Shown: one piece after another, positions 16,249 through 23,137 of the stretch
Position numbering within the stretch: position 1 is the first letter of the stretch
Layout: the number at the start of each line of letters is the position of its first letter
Source of the DNA: CAYUHC01 sp964444555
GTDB lineage: Bacteria > Patescibacteriota > Minisyncoccia > Phycocordibacterales > JACOZG01
Assembly (NCBI GenBank): GCA_964444555.1
Contig: CAYUHC010000001.1
Coordinates: 1-59,690, forward strand
Direction of reading: 5' to 3'
DNA: 59,690 nucleotides
Notes under the pieces: generated by a model
The model's input: the letters and a program-made list of their open reading frames with translations, nothing else
Told to the model about the DNA's origin: nothing
The model's database searches: none
Translations under genes and position numbers: made by a program

Positions 16249-16905
16249 ATGCGCGCCTGGCTAACCTTCTTCGCGGATCTCCTCTTCCCACCCCGCTGTG
16301 TGGGTTGTGGTCGTGCCAAAGAATTTTTGTGCTTGGCTTGCGAGGATCTGCTCCGGCGCGCGTCACTCCCGCCGGAGCCAAACGTCGTCGCGCTGTATGA
16401 TTATGGCGATCGGCGCGTGCGTCGCGCGATCTGGTATCTAAAATATCGAGGTGTCCACTCCATCGCCGAACGCTTAACTGGCAATCTCTATGCCGTCCTC
16501 ATCGAATATTTGGCAGAAATTGATAGTTACTATCCTCACGCCGAGCCCTGGGTCCTGATCCCCGTCCCCCTGCATCCCAAGCGACTGGCGGAGCGCGGCT
16601 ACAATCAAGCCGCGCTCATCGCCCGCGCCCTCGCGGCTCGCCAACCCGAAAGCTTTGATCTACGCGAACGAGCCGTGAGAAAAATTAAAGCCACCAAAAG
16701 TCAGGTTTCGCAGGTGAGCCGCGAGGCCCGAGCGGAAAATCTTAAAAATGCTTTTGAGCTCACCGCGCCGGCCGAGCTAGTCGGCCGGCGCGTCATCCTT
16801 GTCGACGACGTTTACACCACCGGTTCAACCTTAAGAGAATTAGCCAAAACAATCCGCGCGGCCGGAGCCGCGCGGATTGTGAAAGTGGCACTTGCCCAGG
16901 GATAA
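16249..16905 (+). CDS. comF: ComF family phosphoribosyltransferase-like protein
   Basis: 218 residues: N-terminal double zinc finger (CVGC ... CLAC, residues 17-29), conserved LKYRG, then the type I PRTase core IPVPLHPKRLAERGYNQA and the PRPP loop VILVDDVYTTGST. ComF proteins are required for natural transformation in several bacteria. Here it is divergent from the pilus operon, which fits a pilus-based DNA uptake role, inferred from context. The coding sequence carries two perfect 12-base hairpins (16764-16792 and 16851-16878). Confidence 0.92.
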   Translation: MRAWLTFFADLLFPPRCVGCGRAKEFLCLACEDLLRRASLPPEPNVVALYDYGDRRVRRAIWYLKYRGVHSIAERLTGNLYAVLIEYLAEIDSYYPHAEPWVLIPVPLHPKRLAERGYNQAALIARALAARQPESFDLRERAVRKIKATKSQVSQVSREARAENLKNAFELTAPAELVGRRVILVDDVYTTGSTLRELAKTIRAAGAARIVKVALAQG

Positions 16906-17049
16906 TTACTCCGTCTGGAAACTACCCTCTCCGACTGGGGTCGTCGTTGACGCCGTATCGGTCGTGGTTGGAGCCTCGCTCTTGTTCATCCACATACCAA
17001 CCAACACCAAAACAACTACCAGCACGATAATTGCAATAATTGTCTTCAT
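16906..17049 (-). CDS. 47-residue membrane-anchored Thr-rich small protein
   Basis: ATG at 17049 gives MKTIIAIIVLVVVLVLVGMW, a single transmembrane helix, then a Thr/Ser/Pro-rich extracytoplasmic tail. TATAGT sits 7 bases before the ATG. It is convergent with comF, with stop codons adjacent. Its layout resembles the 82-residue protein at 34057-34305. The plus-strand frame across the same bases is treated as a shadow. The function is unknown. Confidence 0.6.
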   Translation of the reverse strand: MKTIIAIIVLVVVLVLVGMWMNKSEAPTTTDTASTTTPVGEGSFQTE

Positions 17050-17056
17050 GCCCGCT

Positions 17057-17062
17057 ACTATA
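17057..17062 (-). promoter_or_regulatory. -10 box (TATAGT) of the 47-residue protein gene
   Basis: TATAGT on the minus strand with 7 bases to the ATG at 17049 and no ribosome-binding site; predicted leaderless. Confidence 0.5.
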
Positions 17063-17153
17063 GCACAGCTAGCCTTTTTGGTCTAGGCGCAAACGTGATT
17101 GGCCATAAAAGGTTTTTATTTGTGGTAAATTTATGATAGGTTAAAGCCACATT

Positions 17154-17240
17154 GGAGAGTTGGCTGAGTGGTCGAAAGCGCCTCACTGCTAACGAGGTGT
17201 CCCTTTACCGGGACCGTGGGTTCGAATCCCACACTCTCCG
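17154..17240 (+). tRNA. tRNA-Ser (GCT)
   Basis: Class II tRNA: acceptor GGAGAGT/ACTCTCC, anticodon loop CTGCTAA (anticodon GCT, reading AGC/AGT), long variable arm (GTCCC...GGGAC) and T-arm GTGGG/CCCAC. Discriminator G is normal for serine. It marks the left edge of the accessory region. Confidence 0.93.
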
Positions 17241-17305
17241 CCTTCGCCTCGTCGAAGCTCTGCATCCGCAGAGCGAAGGCGGGCCTCGCCTGAATTCGAC
17301 GAGGC
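17240..17305 (+). repeat. nested inverted repeats after tRNA-Ser
   Basis: Three overlapping inverted repeats: GCCTTCGC/GCGAAGGC (17240-17247/17273-17280), GCTCTGC/GCAGAGC (17257-17263/17268-17274) and GCCTCGTCGAA/TTCGACGAGGC (17246-17256/17295-17305). They offer alternative folds and resemble an interspersed palindromic repeat element; they could also serve as terminator or processing signal for the tRNA. Confidence 0.6.
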
Positions 17306-17327
17306 TACGGCGAGACAAAGTCCGCCA

Positions 17328-17564
17328 ATGCAACGGGTTTACATTCTAAGGTGCAGTGATCAAAGGTTATATGTTGGATGTACCAACAACTTGGATGATA
17401 GGATATTCAGGCATCAAGCCGGTTATGTACCAGCAACCAGAGAACGTCGGCCAATTACGCTGGAGTGCTCTTTTTATTTTGCTGATAAATACAAAGCCTT
17501 CGCTTTCGAAAAATATTTAAAATCCGGTTCGGGTAGAGCGTTTATCAAGAAACATTTAATATAG
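17328..17564 (+). CDS. GIY-YIG nuclease domain protein (UPF0213/YhbQ-like)
   Basis: 78 residues that are essentially one GIY-YIG domain: YILRCSDQRLYVGCTNN (the GIY and YIG strands appear as VYI and YVG), catalytic Arg in DDRIFRH, then FEKYLKSGSGRAFIKKHL, the C-terminal signature of the small single-domain subgroup. These are often called excinuclease-C-like, but their cellular role is unsettled. It is the first gene of the accessory region. Confidence 0.85.
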   Translation: MQRVYILRCSDQRLYVGCTNNLDDRIFRHQAGYVPATRERRPITLECSFYFADKYKAFAFEKYLKSGSGRAFIKKHLI

Positions 17565-17837
17565 CCTCCGCGATTTTTTTCGCCGGAGGCTCTTTCCGTT
17601 AGCGAAATCCTTTGTCAGATCTTCACGGATTGATTCAAGGATTCCCTTGATCGCCTTAACGGCATCCTCAAGCTTTTCAGCGAAGGGTTGCGAAGTGAGC
17701 ATGGGTCTGAAGTTGTGGCCCGGGCCCCGAAAGATGCCGATGGCAAACTTCGACCCCTCCTTTTCCTGTCCGATGGCGATTTTAAGGTCGCCTGGATTCG
17801 TAAAGATTTCCAAGGCGGTAATCATACTGATTCCCAT
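17556..17837 (-). CDS. hypothetical protein, 93 residues
   Basis: Start at 17837 (MGISMITALEIFTNPGDL) is chosen because AAAGGA lies 8-9 bases upstream; the longer frame to 17927 has no site. The core (TALEIFTNPGDLKIAIGQEKEGSKFAIGIFRG ... LEDAVKAIKGILESI) looks like a small alpha/beta domain, not recognised. The last codons (KSLRRKKSRRLY) are encoded by the hairpin at 17563-17591, so the true C-terminus may be recent. It is divergent from the 263-residue protein gene inside the same hairpin-bracketed segment. Confidence 0.55.
   Translation of the reverse strand: MGISMITALEIFTNPGDLKIAIGQEKEGSKFAIGIFRGPGHNFRPMLTSQPFAEKLEDAVKAIKGILESIREDLTKDFANGKSLRRKKSRRLY
17563..17591. terminator. hairpin between convergent genes; left copy of a paired element
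   Basis: AGCCTCCG (17563-17570) pairs with CGGAGGCT (17584-17591) around a T-rich loop. It sits at the convergent ends of the GIY-YIG gene and the 93-residue gene. The same motif in the same orientation recurs at 19018-19053. Confidence 0.7.
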
Positions 17838-18019
17838 AGTTTTGTCCTTTCTGGTTTGTGGTTGGCTGTCTAACAAGGATACTACCAAAAACCCTAAGAA
17901 TTGCCAGGAAATGACTCCGCCCCACACACCTTATTTAACTCTTAAAATCATCAATGAGCACAAGCAAACTTCAATTTAGCATTCGCACCTTTTAATTGTC
18001 ACCCCACCACCCAAACATA

Positions 18020-18049
18020 TTGACATGCATACCTTTTGTATGCTGTACT
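18020..18049 (+). promoter_or_regulatory. strong promoter with a palindrome in the spacer
   Basis: Consensus -35 TTGACA (18020-18025) and -10 TGTACT (18044-18049) at 18-base spacing. The spacer contains GCATAC-CTTTT-GTATGC (18027-18043), a perfect inverted repeat well placed to be a repressor operator. It drives the 263-residue protein gene through a leader of about 130 bases. Confidence 0.65.
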
Positions 18050-18080
18050 GTGAAAGTAGTTCTTTGATAGAGAATCACTG

Positions 18081-18131
18081 TTGAGACGAGCTTTTTGAGC
18101 CTTAAATTAGGGCCTAGAAAGCTCGTCTCAA
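18081..18131 (+). promoter_or_regulatory. 14-base perfect inverted repeat in the leader
   Basis: Arms at 18081-18094 and 18118-18131 are exact reverse complements (TTGAGACGAGCTTT), enclosing 23 bases. In the transcript it would form a very stable stem about 55 bases upstream of the start codon. It lacks a T-run, so it is a regulatory or processing structure, or a repeat end, rather than a terminator. Confidence 0.65.
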
Positions 18132-18187
18132 ACTGAGGCAAGTCGTTCCGAGCGTTCTCGGTAAATCAGCAAATGGAGATGATGTCG

Positions 18188-18979
18188 ATGAAAACATTGA
18201 ACACGTCTGCACTGGTAACCGCAGACAGTCCGAAAGGACAGAGAGCTACCGAAACGTTCCGCGCCCAATACAACAAGGCGGGACTCAACGACGAAAGCGC
18301 ACAGATCCTGAACGAGCATCCCGGCTTCGCCGTGTATCTCGCAGAAGGCATCCGTCGCTTCTCAGCGAAAGCGCCCGACTACGGTCTGGCTCAGTCAATC
18401 CTTGGCGCGGATTTCATTACGCCCGAGGAAGTCAGCAAGGCTCGCGGAGCAATCGTTTACACCGCCGAACAGATCACGGCACTCGCCGAAAGTCTGCCGT
18501 CGGAGGACGTTCTCAAGTGGTGCAAGGACAACGGTTACGCCGTCATGCCTGCACCGCCCACAGCGATGTCCACGCTCGACGTTCGGGAGATCCAGTCCGC
18601 CCACTTCTACTCGAAGACTGGTGGATGGTATGCCGATCAGAAGTTCGCCCGCGAGGACAAGACGTCCTTCGGCTGGCTCCTGATCAAGAAGACGCCTGTT
18701 TCGAACTCGACCAGCAAAAACTGGAACGAGCAGAACAAGCTTCTCTCCGCACTCGAGAGGGTGCCGAACGCTGCCGAGATGAGCTGGTTCATCACGACCT
18801 ACTTTGAGGTTCGTGGTGTCCGACTCTTCGAAGGTGTTTACGTTCGGACGTCCAGTCTCGACTCGGACGGTCACCGCGTCTACGTCGGCGGCTTCGATTC
18901 CGTCGGGCTCCACGTCCTCAACTTTTGGGACGGCGACCGCGTCGACAGCGTCGGGTTGTCGGCTGCCAGGAAGCAGTGA
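18188..18979 (+). CDS. conserved-type hypothetical protein, 263 residues
   Basis: Start at 18188 (MKTLNTSALVTADSPKG) is set by GGAG 9 bases upstream; earlier ATGs at 18173-18182 overlap that site. The protein is soluble, without signal or membrane segment. An N-terminal helical part (to about residue 100) is followed by an alpha/beta region with several aromatic-rich stretches (HFYSKTGGWYADQKF, GWLLIKKTPVSNSTSKNW). I recall similar proteins as multi-copy unknowns in Parcubacteria but do not recognise a domain. Codon use is richer in GC than the neighbouring 19.5-21.9 kb genes. It has a strong regulated-looking promoter, its own site and a terminator. Confidence 0.75.
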   Translation: MKTLNTSALVTADSPKGQRATETFRAQYNKAGLNDESAQILNEHPGFAVYLAEGIRRFSAKAPDYGLAQSILGADFITPEEVSKARGAIVYTAEQITALAESLPSEDVLKWCKDNGYAVMPAPPTAMSTLDVREIQSAHFYSKTGGWYADQKFAREDKTSFGWLLIKKTPVSNSTSKNWNEQNKLLSALERVPNAAEMSWFITTYFEVRGVRLFEGVYVRTSSLDSDGHRVYVGGFDSVGLHVLNFWDGDRVDSVGLSAARKQ

Positions 18980-19017
18980 TCCTTGATCCCTTGAGGGCTT
19001 GCCCCTCTTGAATACTT

Positions 19018-19053
19018 GAGCCTCCGCGAAATTTTTTTGCGGAGGCTCTTTTT
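19018..19053 (+). terminator. rho-independent terminator; right copy of the paired element
   Basis: GAGCCTCCGC (19018-19027) pairs with GCGGAGGCTC (19039-19048) around GAAATTTTTTT, followed by a T-run. It ends the 263-residue protein transcript and nearly repeats the hairpin at 17563-17591. Confidence 0.85.
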
Positions 19054-19071
19054 ATAGACAATATTTGATGT

Positions 19072-19476
19072 CTAACGATCGGGATTGCCCCAATCGTCAT
19101 CCTCGACAACGGTCACCGCTTGGCGCGTCACGCCACTGATGATCTCCACCTCATCTGCTCCAAAAGCAAAAAATTCTCCCGCTTTTGGATAGCCCTGCTC
19201 CCGCCACCAGGCCACCACTTTCTCATCGCACTCAGCCGCAAGGACCTCAAGCGCCGCCGCTTGAGGGACCAAAAAGCTCAAACGTCCGCACTGCTCGCAG
19301 CCAACCGGCTCCCGCGAGAGCACGCCACGATCCGGCTCGCCATAAGCTCGACCGTAGTGAGGCAGACAAGGCAGGACTCGGTCCGGCCACGCCTCGCGGA
19401 TCCAAGAGGGTGCCTCACCCGCCGGGATCTTAGTGATCCGAATCCGCCCCGTCGCTTCGCTCTCAAGATTAGGCAC
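19072..19476 (-). CDS. hypothetical protein with CxxC knuckle, 134 residues
   Basis: Starts at a GTG (19476) preceded by a strong AAAGGAGG site five bases upstream, which decides the start. It is soluble; a CEQC pair (residues 60-63) with C37 could form part of a zinc site, and the C-terminus is acidic (VVEDDDWGNPDR). No family is recognised. It is convergent with the terminator of the preceding gene. Confidence 0.7.
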   Translation of the reverse strand: MPNLESEATGRIRITKIPAGEAPSWIREAWPDRVLPCLPHYGRAYGEPDRGVLSREPVGCEQCGRLSFLVPQAAALEVLAAECDEKVVAWWREQGYPKAGEFFAFGADEVEIISGVTRQAVTVVEDDDWGNPDR

Positions 19477-19579
19477 CGCGGCCTCCTTTCTTTATGAGAG
19501 TTGTTTTATCTAAGATCTACCAAAAACCATCCTAGCAGAAAGAGCCAAAAGGTCTAACGAATAATCGCAAAAAGTAGAA

Positions 19580-20044
19580 TTAAAATAATGACAGGATTAG
19601 GACAATGATAGGAATTGCCAGCATCGCCACGGCCTGGAGGGCAATCATCGTTTTAATAAACCACAAACCCCATTTTTGAACATGGGTACCAACAAAGTAG
19701 AAAAAGAAAGTCTCAACTGACACCCAACCGCACACAAGATAAAGTAAAAGCCAACCCAACCCACATAAAAATCCCGAACAAGTTACAGAAAAATAAACCG
19801 CAAAAGGGACCACAGCGAAACAAATAGCTGGCACACCATAACCAAGCCAGTTCTTAATTTTCCAATTAGATTGAGCTGAAACAACCGCGAACCTGGTCAA
19901 AAGGAAGTTAATGAACGCAAAGATCATAAAAAATAACCCTTCGTCGGTAAAGAAAGTCAACGTTAGGGCGAGGAGAAAGTTAAACACTACCCACCCCAAC
20001 ACCATCCAATTAAAGTACTTAAATCGTTTATCTTCTGTTATCAT
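19580..20044 (-). CDS. four-helix integral membrane protein, unknown
   Basis: From the ATG at 20044 (MITEDKRFKYFNW) 154 residues, with about four or five hydrophobic helices, aromatic-rich, and a CSGFLC pair in the middle. No family is recognised. TATACT lies 8 bases upstream with no ribosome-binding site. It is divergent from the secreted protein gene at 20072. Confidence 0.65.
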   Translation of the reverse strand: MITEDKRFKYFNWMVLGWVVFNFLLALTLTFFTDEGLFFMIFAFINFLLTRFAVVSAQSNWKIKNWLGYGVPAICFAVVPFAVYFSVTCSGFLCGLGWLLLYLVCGWVSVETFFFYFVGTHVQKWGLWFIKTMIALQAVAMLAIPIIVLILSLF

Positions 20045-20052
20045 GTAGCTCA

Positions 20053-20058
20053 AGTATA
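20053..20058 (-). promoter_or_regulatory. -10 box (TATACT) of the membrane protein gene
   Basis: TATACT on the minus strand, 8 bases from the ATG at 20044. The overlapping plus-strand bases (TATAAC, 20055-20060) lie 11 bases before the divergent ATG at 20072, so this may be a two-way promoter. Confidence 0.5.
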
Positions 20059-20071
20059 ACATAATTCAATT

Positions 20072-21436
20072 ATGCCCCCACAAACACCAGAAAACCCATC
20101 CCCTTTAGCAACAAACATCAATCCGATCCCGCCCAACGCAACGCCCCCACTTCTTCATCGCCATTGGCCCAAAATACTTTTAATAATTTTAGGTTCGATA
20201 ATCTTGATCGCGGCCACAGCTTTTGCCCTCTGGAAAGTTGGAATAATTAAAACTGATTCCTTTTCTCTTGACTTATCTGGCACTGAATCAACAACCACTC
20301 CCGCCACGAGCAAAACTTATACCGCTGAAGAGTTGGGTACCCGCCTAGCCATTACCGCTGAGGAATATTCTCAACTGCTTCAGAATTTTAAATTCGAAAC
20401 GTCTCTGGAAAATAATCGACTAGAAATTTACACCCCAGCCCTTCCCAATTTAGCCTTCAAACCAAACTTTAAATCTAATATATTTTTGACACCGCAAATT
20501 ATTAAAGATTGGTCAGGAAAAACCTATCAGACTAAATACGCAAAGGAAGGAGTCTGGAGTGAAATCGAACTTTATTTAGACAAATCAGCCCCTGAAGGTC
20601 TTAGCGGGACCGAGTGGCTTTCTCCAATTGAAGAACTAAGCGATGGATCTCAAATTGCCTCCCTCACTGGCACGTTAACTCTTAAACTCCCTCTTAATAT
20701 CGAGGAAATCATCTTACGCCCAAACGAAACGGGCACAATTAAAGAAGTTAATGGCATAAAAGTAAAGCTCAATTATTTAGCGACAGACCCCCAGGACAAA
20801 ACTAAAATTGTCGCAGTCTATACCATCATAGGCGACAAAGATAAAGTCTCTGGCAATGTTTTACTCAACGGAAACTCCCCAATTGGCCGCTTTGTCTCAC
20901 AGGTGAGGACTGAGGAAGAAGCAGAATTTATTTATACTCTTACTTACTCCGTTAAAAATGATGAGACCGTAAATGACTTGGGTCTAAAAATATACCTAGC
21001 GAAAGATTACGAACAGCGAGAATATCCATTTGAAGTTAAAAATTCCCTGCCTCAACCAACAAACGCAACTGCTACGGCCAAGTCAACCAACAAACCTTCC
21101 CCACTGCCAAACAATCCGGTAGAGAAAACAGAAAAAGACAAAATTATCTCTGCCATCCTATATCGACAACAAATTTTTGCCACTAATGATGTAAACAAAA
21201 TCAGATCTTTTTTGTTGGAAGAAATGAAACAAACGGAAGAAGACGTCCGAAACCTGTCCGACGAAGAGGTCTTAGAAATGGCCGAAATGATGTCGATTTT
21301 CGAGGTGACTGAGGATCAATTAAGGTCGCCAACTACTATCTGGCAAATCGATGAAGATGAGGCCACTGCCACCGTATATGAAGAAGGTGCGGAGATCTCA
21401 GCCAACTCGGTGAAAATTAATGGAGTCTGGCGATAG
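20072..21436 (+). CDS. large membrane-anchored extracellular protein, unknown
   Basis: 454 residues: Pro/Asn-rich cytoplasmic N-terminus (about 33 residues), one transmembrane helix (ILLIILGSIILIAATAFALWKV, about 34-56) and a long extracytoplasmic region. That region has a beta-rich part (residues 120-330), a Pro/Thr/Asn linker near 340 and a helical acidic C-terminal domain (EEMKQTEEDVRNLSDEEVLEMAEMMS). No family is recognised. The gene is clearly more AT-rich than the housekeeping genes around it. Confidence 0.7.
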   Translation: MPPQTPENPSPLATNINPIPPNATPPLLHRHWPKILLIILGSIILIAATAFALWKVGIIKTDSFSLDLSGTESTTTPATSKTYTAEELGTRLAITAEEYSQLLQNFKFETSLENNRLEIYTPALPNLAFKPNFKSNIFLTPQIIKDWSGKTYQTKYAKEGVWSEIELYLDKSAPEGLSGTEWLSPIEELSDGSQIASLTGTLTLKLPLNIEEIILRPNETGTIKEVNGIKVKLNYLATDPQDKTKIVAVYTIIGDKDKVSGNVLLNGNSPIGRFVSQVRTEEEAEFIYTLTYSVKNDETVNDLGLKIYLAKDYEQREYPFEVKNSLPQPTNATATAKSTNKPSPLPNNPVEKTEKDKIISAILYRQQIFATNDVNKIRSFLLEEMKQTEEDVRNLSDEEVLEMAEMMSIFEVTEDQLRSPTTIWQIDEDEATATVYEEGAEISANSVKINGVWR

Positions 21437-21440
21437 CGTT

Positions 21441-21965
21441 ATGAAAACTAATAATATTATCTTCTCGGCATTTATAATATTTTCAATAATTATCATTTTT
21501 AACCTGTATTTGTCCGACAGCAAAAATGTTAAGCCTAAAATTTACTCTAAAGAAGATCTAGTAAAGTTTGTAGGTAAAAAGTTACTCTAACTGGAACTGT
21601 CGCCGAAAATTTTTTTAGTGACTACAATGAATTTATGTTGAATGGTGCAGACTATAAAGTTGAATTGAAAACAAATGATGCTCGCCTAAAAAACCTCCAC
21701 GGCCAAACAATTGAAATAGACGGTCTTTTAAAAGAACATCCCGATTCAATTTACGACACTTTGATACTCCAGGTTTTAAATAGAAAAAACAACTTCCGTC
21801 TTAAAGAAAATTAGCGAAGAAAAATGCGTTCCCAAAAAAGGTGGTCCCGCTGGTCCTACTGGTTCACCAATAGAATACACTCGTCAAATTTTTAATCTAT
21901 CTGGAGATATTATTGATCGAATGTCCGAAACACAATACATGGGCTTTGGTAGTTGCTATGATTAA
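21441..21965 (+). pseudogene. frameshifted membrane-anchored protein gene
   Basis: Three consecutive frames join into one plausible protein of about 174 residues. Frame 1 starts at ATG 21441 (MKTNNIIFSAFIIFSIIIIF, a signal-anchor) and stops at 21590. Frame 2 continues as VTLTGTVAENFFSDYNEFML and stops at 21814. Frame 3 continues as KISEEKCVPKKGGPAGPTG and stops at 21965. Both breaks fall at or beside A homopolymers (near 21575 and 21785), so they may be sequencing errors or real decay. The middle resembles a small OB-fold-like segment (KVTLTGTV ... GQTIEIDGLL). Confidence 0.55.
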
Positions 21966-21986
21966 ATAGCGAATCAGTTACCGAAA

Positions 21987-23114
21987 TTAAAGATACTTCT
22001 TTTTCTTAAGCTTTTCGGGAAGGAAACTTTTTTCAGTGTAAGGTTCGTAATCTTGGCCGTAGCCGAGGTCTTTCATCAGCTTGGTCGGTGCGTTCCTAAT
22101 CGCCAGCGGCACCGGCAAGTTGCCGAGTTTTTCCACATCTGCCAACGCTGACTCAATGGCATCGTACGCTCGACGATCCTTCTTGCAGCCCGCCAAGTAG
22201 GACGCTCCGTGCGCCAAATTGATCCGCGCCTCGGGCAGGCCCACCGTTTCCACGGCGCGGAAAACGGCATTGGCCACCACCAGCGCGGTTGGCTGTGCCA
22301 GACCCACATCCTCGCTCGCAAACACCACCATCCGACGTGCGATGAACTTGGGATCCTCCCCCGCCGCGATCATCCGCGCCAACCAATAGATCGCGGCATC
22401 AGCTTGGCTCGCCCGCAAACTTTTAATAAACGCCGAAATAATATTATAGTGTTCCTCACCTTTCTTATCGTAACGGATCGTCTTAGTTTGCAAAGTCTCT
22501 TTTAAATTTTCTAAATTAACTTGGCCATAGAGCTCGAGCGTCGCCTCCAGCATCCCGAGCGCCTGACGCGCGTCCCCATCCGCAAAGTTGGCCAACCAAT
22601 CAAGAGACTTTTTATCTAACTTAACTTTGGTTCGCTTAAGCAGGGCCTTAAGTTCGTCGGGCGCGAGAGACTGGAGCACAAAAACTCTTGCGCGCGAGAG
22701 CAAGGGAGCAATCACTTCAAAGCTCGGATTCTCCGTCGTTGCGCCTACCAAGTGGAGAGCGCCGGACTCCACGTACGGCAATAAAAAATCTTGCTGACTT
22801 TTATTAAAGCGGTGGATCTCATCCAAAAATAAAATCTTCGGCCGCAAGAGCGCCCCACCCTCCACAATTTTCCTGATATCATCTTTGCCCGCCGAGACGG
22901 CCGAGAGCTCATAGAGTTCGGCCTCAAGCGAACGAGCGTAAATCCGCGCCAGCGTCGTCTTGCCCACCCCCGGCGGCCCCCACAGAATAAAGGAGAAGAG
23001 GTGGCGCTGTTCGATGGCCACCCGCAAGGGCTTACCTGGGCCCACTAAATGAGCCTGGCCCACAAATTGATCCAGATTTTCGGGCCGTAACTTAGCCGCC
23101 AACGGTTCGGTCAT
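21987..23114 (-). CDS. rarA: replication-associated recombination protein A (MgsA/RarA)
   Basis: 375-residue AAA+ ATPase of the RarA/Mgs1/WRNIP1 family, acting at stalled forks. Walker A GPPGVGKTT, Walker B LFLDEIHRFNKSQQD, sensor 1 VGATTENPSFE and the C-terminal tetramer domain (RMVVFASEDVGLAQPTAL, AGCKKDRRAYDAI) are visible. It is shorter than the usual 430-445, mostly at the C-terminus and in loops. TATACT lies 7 bases before its ATG. Confidence 0.95.
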   Translation of the reverse strand: MTEPLAAKLRPENLDQFVGQAHLVGPGKPLRVAIEQRHLFSFILWGPPGVGKTTLARIYARSLEAELYELSAVSAGKDDIRKIVEGGALLRPKILFLDEIHRFNKSQQDFLLPYVESGALHLVGATTENPSFEVIAPLLSRARVFVLQSLAPDELKALLKRTKVKLDKKSLDWLANFADGDARQALGMLEATLELYGQVNLENLKETLQTKTIRYDKKGEEHYNIISAFIKSLRASQADAAIYWLARMIAAGEDPKFIARRMVVFASEDVGLAQPTALVVANAVFRAVETVGLPEARINLAHGASYLAGCKKDRRAYDAIESALADVEKLGNLPVPLAIRNAPTKLMKDLGYGQDYEPYTEKSFLPEKLKKKKYL

Positions 23115-23121
23115 ATGTGGT

Positions 23122-23129
23122 AGTATACT
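23122..23129. promoter_or_regulatory. palindromic bidirectional -10 box of rarA and pyrD
   Basis: AGTATACT equals its own reverse complement, so each strand carries TATACT. It lies 7 bases from the rarA ATG (minus) and 8 bases from the pyrD ATG (plus). Both transcripts would be leaderless or nearly so. Confidence 0.65.
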
Positions 23130-23137
23130 ATACGCAC

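Noticed and set aside
16892..17086. Plus-strand frame of 64 residues after comF
   Set aside because: It overlaps the comF end, and the opposite strand encodes a convincing signal-anchor protein with a -10 box; the plus frame looks like its shadow.
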